The notes beneath the pieces were generated by a model. It made no database searches. It saw nothing but the letters and a program-made list of their open reading frames with translations, and was not told the DNA's origin. A DNA stretch of 8,058 nucleotides from a bacterium (GTDB lineage Bacteria > Patescibacteriota > Doudnabacteria > UBA920). Positions 5,989 to 8,058 of this stretch are shown here, piece by piece (the first letter of the stretch is position 1; each line of letters opens with the position of its first letter). A program made the position numbers and the translations under genes. The DNA is taken from NCBI GenBank assembly GCA_021789715.1, contig JAJYJE010000040.1:1-8058 (forward strand), in the 5' to 3' direction.

Positions 5989-6498
5989 CTATCTTATGCC
6001 GACCGCAGTTAAAGAATGTTCACCGGCGGAAAAACCTCCGGTAACATCTCCCAAACAAAAATAGTAAGTATAACTGGGGTAAACTGTTACGCCATAAGCG
6101 CCCGTATAACCGGCACCTTCGGCTATGTAATAATAGGTATTGGCGTCTACCGGAATACTGCTATTGTTAACGGTAACATCGCTGCTGTGCACCATTCCGT
6201 CGCAGACGCCGTCGGCCGGAGTCGGCGCGTGCGGAATGGTTATGGCAAAATCCTTAGTCAGGGGTAAAGGCTGGCCGTTCGTGCTGGAAGGGTAACCCTT
6301 ATAAGTGTTAAAGTACAGCTCCAATGCCGTATCCATTTGGGTCATATCGCCCAAACGCCGCACATTGCGCGCCTTAGCCTGGGCGGATTGAAAAGCTATA
6401 AGCGCGATTGAAGCCAGTAAAGAAATGATGGCAATAACCACCAAAAGTTCAATGAGAGTGAAACCCTGGCCGTAATTTTTATTTTTATGTCGTGCCAT
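5989..6498 (-). CDS. Type IV pilin / GspG-like pseudopilin
   Basis: A 169-residue prepilin with a short basic leader MARHKNKNYGQG. The peptidase site is G12/F13, with the mature sequence FTLIELLVVIAIISLLAS and the conserved glutamate at +5 (E17). The hydrophobic helix runs to about residue 36 and continues as an amphipathic helix (QSAQAKARNVRRLGDMTQMDTALELYF) into a small globular head. The segment LELYFNTYKGYP resembles GspG-class pseudopilins. Two cysteines, C99 and C148 (YYFCLGDVTGG), probably form a disulfide enclosing the C-terminal sheet. After cleavage by a prepilin peptidase the protein would polymerise into a pilus used for adhesion, DNA uptake or secretion. No assembly ATPase, platform protein or peptidase is in this window, so those must be elsewhere. 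It has its own promoter and terminator. The predicted leader is only about 13 nt, with no Shine-Dalgarno. Confidence 0.93.
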   Translation of the reverse strand: MARHKNKNYGQGFTLIELLVVIAIISLLASIALIAFQSAQAKARNVRRLGDMTQMDTALELYFNTYKGYPSSTNGQPLPLTKDFAITIPHAPTPADGVCDGMVHSSDVTVNNSSIPVDANTYYYIAEGAGYTGAYGVTVYPSYTYYFCLGDVTGGFSAGEHSLTAVGIR

Positions 6499-6517
6499 TT
6501 TTTATAATTGCACATTC

Positions 6518-6546
6518 ACTATAACACAAATTCCGCCGATTGCCAA
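6518..6546 (-). promoter_or_regulatory. Sigma-70-type promoter of the pilin gene
   Basis: -35 TTGGCA (6546-6541), a 17-bp spacer, and -10 TATAGT (6523-6518) preceded by TGT, giving an extended -10. Each hexamer matches the consensus at five of six positions. The predicted start is near 6511, about 13 nt before the ATG at 6498. It lies just after the terminator at 6577-6606. Confidence 0.75.
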
Positions 6547-6576
6547 TATGTGGATAATGTTTAACATCTAATAACC

Positions 6577-6606
6577 AAAAAAAATACCGGCCGCAAGGAC
6601 CGATAT
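6577..6606 (-). terminator. Intrinsic terminator following the tRNA remnant
   Basis: In the minus-strand transcript 6606-6597 pairs with 6592-6584: nine pairs, one of them U-G, with a single bulged U at 6599, around the loop UUGC. Seven U residues follow (6583-6577). It starts 7 nt past the encoded CCA, as expected for a native tRNA terminator left in place after the 5' half was displaced. It also insulates the pilin promoter from read-through. Confidence 0.88.
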
Positions 6607-6612
6607 TCTTTT

Positions 6613-6655
6613 TGGTGGGTTGGGCGGGGATCGGACTCGGAACATCTGCCTTAAA
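6613..6655 (-). pseudogene. tRNA-Lys(UUU) 3'-half remnant; candidate attachment site
   Basis: Read on the minus strand, this 43-nt stretch can be laid out as tRNA positions 34-76: anticodon TTT (6655-6653), AA, anticodon-stem strand GGCAG, variable region ATGTT, T-stem CCGAG, T-loop TCCGATC, T-stem CCCGC, acceptor strand CCAACCC, discriminator A, and CCA (6615-6613). No 5' half (acceptor strand, D-arm) exists upstream. The T-arm is decayed: only three of five stem pairs form and T55 is C. That fits a copy freed from selection. The Lys assignment rests on the TTT anticodon and on an acceptor strand ending CCC-A-CCA like lysine tRNAs; the base before the anticodon is A rather than the normal T, as if the junction lies there. 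A fortuitous tRNA-like sequence cannot be excluded. Confidence 0.55.
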
Positions 6656-6761
6656 TCCTCAACAAACCCGGGTAGTAAATGTCTGTTAAAACTATCTCGA
6701 ACTTGAATTGTTAAACTGCTTACAGGTACACGTTATTCCAACTACCGAAAAAAGTCAAATG
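6656..6761. promoter_or_regulatory. Gene-free stretch between the att remnant and the HTH gene, with a direct repeat
   Basis: TGTTAAAACT (6684-6693) and TGTTAAACT (6709-6717) are near-identical direct repeats 25 bp apart in otherwise unremarkable DNA. Their position 30-60 bp inside the proposed junction would suit arm-type integrase or excisionase sites. No terminator for the HTH gene is visible. Low certainty. Confidence 0.25.
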
Positions 6762-7034
6762 TTACTTGTCTTCAACTACAGAAAATTCTGATGGTGTTTT
6801 GCCGTTTTTGGAAAGTGTTTCCGACTGTCTTACGGCTTTGCTGGTTGGTTGCAGGTTATACTTGTTATAATCTCGCTTGTAGATGCGTTCAACGGTCGAT
6901 ACGTGCATTGGCCTGTATGAATCTGTTGTTTTTATGGGCATCAATTCTCCTAAAACTTTGTATTTATAAGTGTCCGGATCAACCTTTCTGAGTAGTACAA
7001 TTGCCCTGTTTCTAATTTCATTAGGGTAGTTCAT
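6762..7034 (-). CDS. Small helix-turn-helix protein of the integrated element
   Basis: A 90-residue basic protein. Residues 5-17 (NEIRNRAIVLLRK) and 22-32 (TYKYKVLGELM) form two helices, and 43-58 (MHVSTVERIYKRDYNKY region) looks like a recognition helix, giving a homeodomain-like helix-turn-helix with a longer than usual turn (PIKTTDSYRP). The C-terminal 30 residues are polar and probably disordered. The frame is open to a TTG at 7052, but that codon lies upstream of the -10 box, so the ATG at 7034 is the start. It lies between the integrase gene and the proposed attachment site. A role as excisionase or as repressor of the element is possible from position alone; I do not recognise a named family. 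Its AT-richer codon use and stand-alone promoter set it apart from the integrase. Confidence 0.72.
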   Translation of the reverse strand: MNYPNEIRNRAIVLLRKVDPDTYKYKVLGELMPIKTTDSYRPMHVSTVERIYKRDYNKYNLQPTSKAVRQSETLSKNGKTPSEFSVVEDK

Positions 7035-7040
7035 ACGGCT

Positions 7041-7068
7041 ATTATACGCCAACTACATAATAAATCAA
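7041..7068 (-). promoter_or_regulatory. Leaderless-type promoter of the HTH gene
   Basis: -35 TTGATT (7068-7063), a 16-bp spacer, and a perfect -10 TATAAT (7046-7041). The predicted transcription start, about 7 nt past the -10, falls on the A of the ATG at 7034, so the mRNA would have no 5' leader. The promoter lies in the 62-bp gap after the integrase stop. Confidence 0.7.
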
Positions 7069-7096
7069 GTCGCAAAAGTGGACAGAGTGGATAACT

Positions 7097-8058
7097 CTAT
7101 CCAGCCGCCTGTAGCGCTAAAACAGGAGGTCTGTTGAGTTCGCGGTGATTCCGGGCGTTCATGTAACAACTGTCGCAATAACCGCGGGCTAAATGTGGTC
7201 TTCTGGTCTGCCCGCATTCTATGCATTGGTCGTGGCCCTTAGCCCACCGTATATTTGCCATTTGGGAAGTCACCGCCTCTGCCAGGCCATAATTCATCTT
7301 GGTATTGACCATCGCTTTGAGCATGACCTGGTCTACGCCCACGTAGCGTTCTGTCACCTGTACCGAAGAGTGGCCAAGCAGGGCTTGCAGGAATCTTATA
7401 TCCACGCCATTGCCGTGCAGGAGGGTGGCGAAAGTTCGCCGCAAGGCGTGGGGCCTGACTTTAAACCCCAGCGTTTTGGAAATTCGCCTCATCATTTTCC
7501 GGACGTCTTCCGGCCGCAGTCTGGCCAGTTCATAGCCCGGGTGGTGGACTACAAATAATGCCGGGTTGCTGTCCGTCCTTTGCGCTAGGTACTTGCGTAT
7601 CCAGTCCATTGACCATTGCCTGAAGAATACTTTGCGCATCTTGCCGCCCTTGCCGGTAATATAGGCGCTGCCGTCCCCATAGTCTATGCTGGTGCGATCC
7701 AGGGAAAGCAGTTCCGATATGCGCATCCCGCTGTCCAGGAATCCGGCTACCACCGCCATCAGACGAATGCCATGAATTGTCTGGGTTTCTATTGTGGAGA
7801 TTATTTTTTCCACTTGGCTGACGCTGTAAAATTCCACGTCCCGCCATTTGATTTTTGGCAGCTTGATTTTTTCCAGCGGGAATAGTTCCATGTCCCTCTC
7901 CTCACGGCAATAGCGCAGGATGGATCGCAACATGCTAAGGATTTTATGAAGGTAACTTATGGTGCATCCGCGTTCCAGAATGGATTTTCTCAAAAGCAGG
8001 ACATCGTTGGCATCCAGGTTTTCTATTGGCTTGTCGCCGAATATCTTGTTTATGAGCT
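7097..8058 (-). CDS. Tyrosine recombinase/integrase with C-terminal Cys4 zinc-binding tail (N-terminus outside window)
   Basis: 319 codons plus stop are visible; the frame is open to the right edge, so the true start is beyond 8058 (the TTG at 7993 is internal). Counting from the first visible codon, residues 1-60 belong to the SAM-like core-binding domain (INKIFGDKPIENLDANDVLL onward), and the catalytic domain runs from about 75 to 245. All catalytic residues are present: R112 (DSGMRISELL), K136 (ITGKGGK), H203 and R206 (RPHALRRTF), H229 (LLGHSS) and the nucleophile Y238 (TERYVG). The domain cuts and rejoins DNA strands through a 3'-phosphotyrosine, here presumably integrating and excising the element. 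Unusually, 81 residues follow the tyrosine. They contain C278-x2-C281 and C294-x2-C297 (CIECGQTRRPHLARGYCDSC), a probable zinc-binding treble clef that chromosomal XerC/D lack. The tRNA remnant 440 bp downstream supports an integrase over a Xer role. Confidence 0.93.
   Translation of the reverse strand, partial: LINKIFGDKPIENLDANDVLLLRKSILERGCTISYLHKILSMLRSILRYCREERDMELFPLEKIKLPKIKWRDVEFYSVSQVEKIISTIETQTIHGIRLMAVVAGFLDSGMRISELLSLDRTSIDYGDGSAYITGKGGKMRKVFFRQWSMDWIRKYLAQRTDSNPALFVVHHPGYELARLRPEDVRKMMRRISKTLGFKVRPHALRRTFATLLHGNGVDIRFLQALLGHSSVQVTERYVGVDQVMLKAMVNTKMNYGLAEAVTSQMANIRWAKGHDQCIECGQTRRPHLARGYCDSCYMNARNHRELNRPPVLALQAAG

Larger units (their letters stand above)
6653..8058. mobile_element. 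End of a tRNA-integrated element (right part outside window)
   Basis: A tyrosine recombinase gene, a small DNA-binding protein gene and a decayed tRNA 3' half lie in this order within about 1.4 kb. When a tyrosine recombinase inserts an element into a tRNA anticodon loop, the element supplies a new 3' half that restores the tRNA at one end, while the old 3' half stays at the other. The remnant at 6613-6655 with its own terminator marks the old end, so 6612 and below is host chromosome. The element extends rightward, with an intact tRNA-Lys(UUU) gene expected at its far end. Cargo is not in view. Confidence 0.5.

Noticed and set aside
6613..6645. Alternative tRNA layout with T-loop TTCCGAGT and acceptor CCCCGCC
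   Set aside because: It needs an 8-nt T-loop, pairs worse in the T-stem, and leaves the encoded CCA eight bases out of place. The layout with acceptor CCAACCC-A-CCA fits better.
6613..6688. A complete tRNA gene ending at 6613
   Set aside because: The 76 nt needed would reach about 6688, but that stretch has no acceptor strand matching CCAACCC and no D-arm consensus. Only the 3' half fits.
7097..7993. Integrase as a complete gene starting at the TTG at 7993
   Set aside because: The frame stays open through the window edge, and upstream codons (INKIFGDKPIENL) continue a normal core-binding domain.

Overview
The window looks like chromosome from an uncultivated bacterium, most likely a member of Patescibacteria (Candidate Phyla Radiation). 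This is an inference from style. The exporter has a membrane-anchored adaptor with a large insert and no outer-membrane partner in view. A GspG-like pilin of a type common in these genomes is present. AT-rich spacers of degenerate short repeats separate moderately GC-rich genes, ribosome-binding sites are weak, and the tRNA remnant encodes its CCA. No rRNA or marker gene fixes the phylum. Every supported gene is on the minus strand, so transcription runs from high to low coordinates.

Reading with transcription: (1) 8058-6653 is the end of a probable integrative element. It holds a tyrosine recombinase (cut by the window edge) with an unusual C-terminal Cys4 zinc-binding tail, then a small helix-turn-helix protein with an apparently leaderless promoter. 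It ends at a 43-nt remnant matching the 3' half of tRNA-Lys(UUU), from anticodon to CCA, followed by an intrinsic terminator. This is the geometry expected when an element inserts in a tRNA anticodon loop, with the displaced 3' half left at the far junction. (2) 6546-5947 is a complete pseudopilin unit with its own promoter and intrinsic terminator. (3) 5930-4421 encodes a 492-residue protein I do not recognise, behind a perfect TATAAT box. (4) 4252-1 is an exporter operon: AbrB-type regulator, MacA/HlyD-like adaptor, MacB/LolD-type ATPase, MacB-type permease, and the start of a second, paralogous permease.

In the exporter the ATPase should energise the permease(s) and the adaptor should extend the path outside the membrane. 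The adaptor carries a beta-rich insert of about 90 residues at the tip of its coiled-coil hairpin, where diderm MacA proteins touch TolC. The AbrB-type protein 17 bp upstream probably regulates the operon.

The most unexpected pattern is in the spacers. Inverted repeats, three of them long, lie directly upstream of several start codons (before positions 94, 1478, 2277, 5899 and more weakly 4252). In the two longest, the single mismatched base pair becomes a G-U pair only in the minus-strand transcript, which suggests these are RNA structures.
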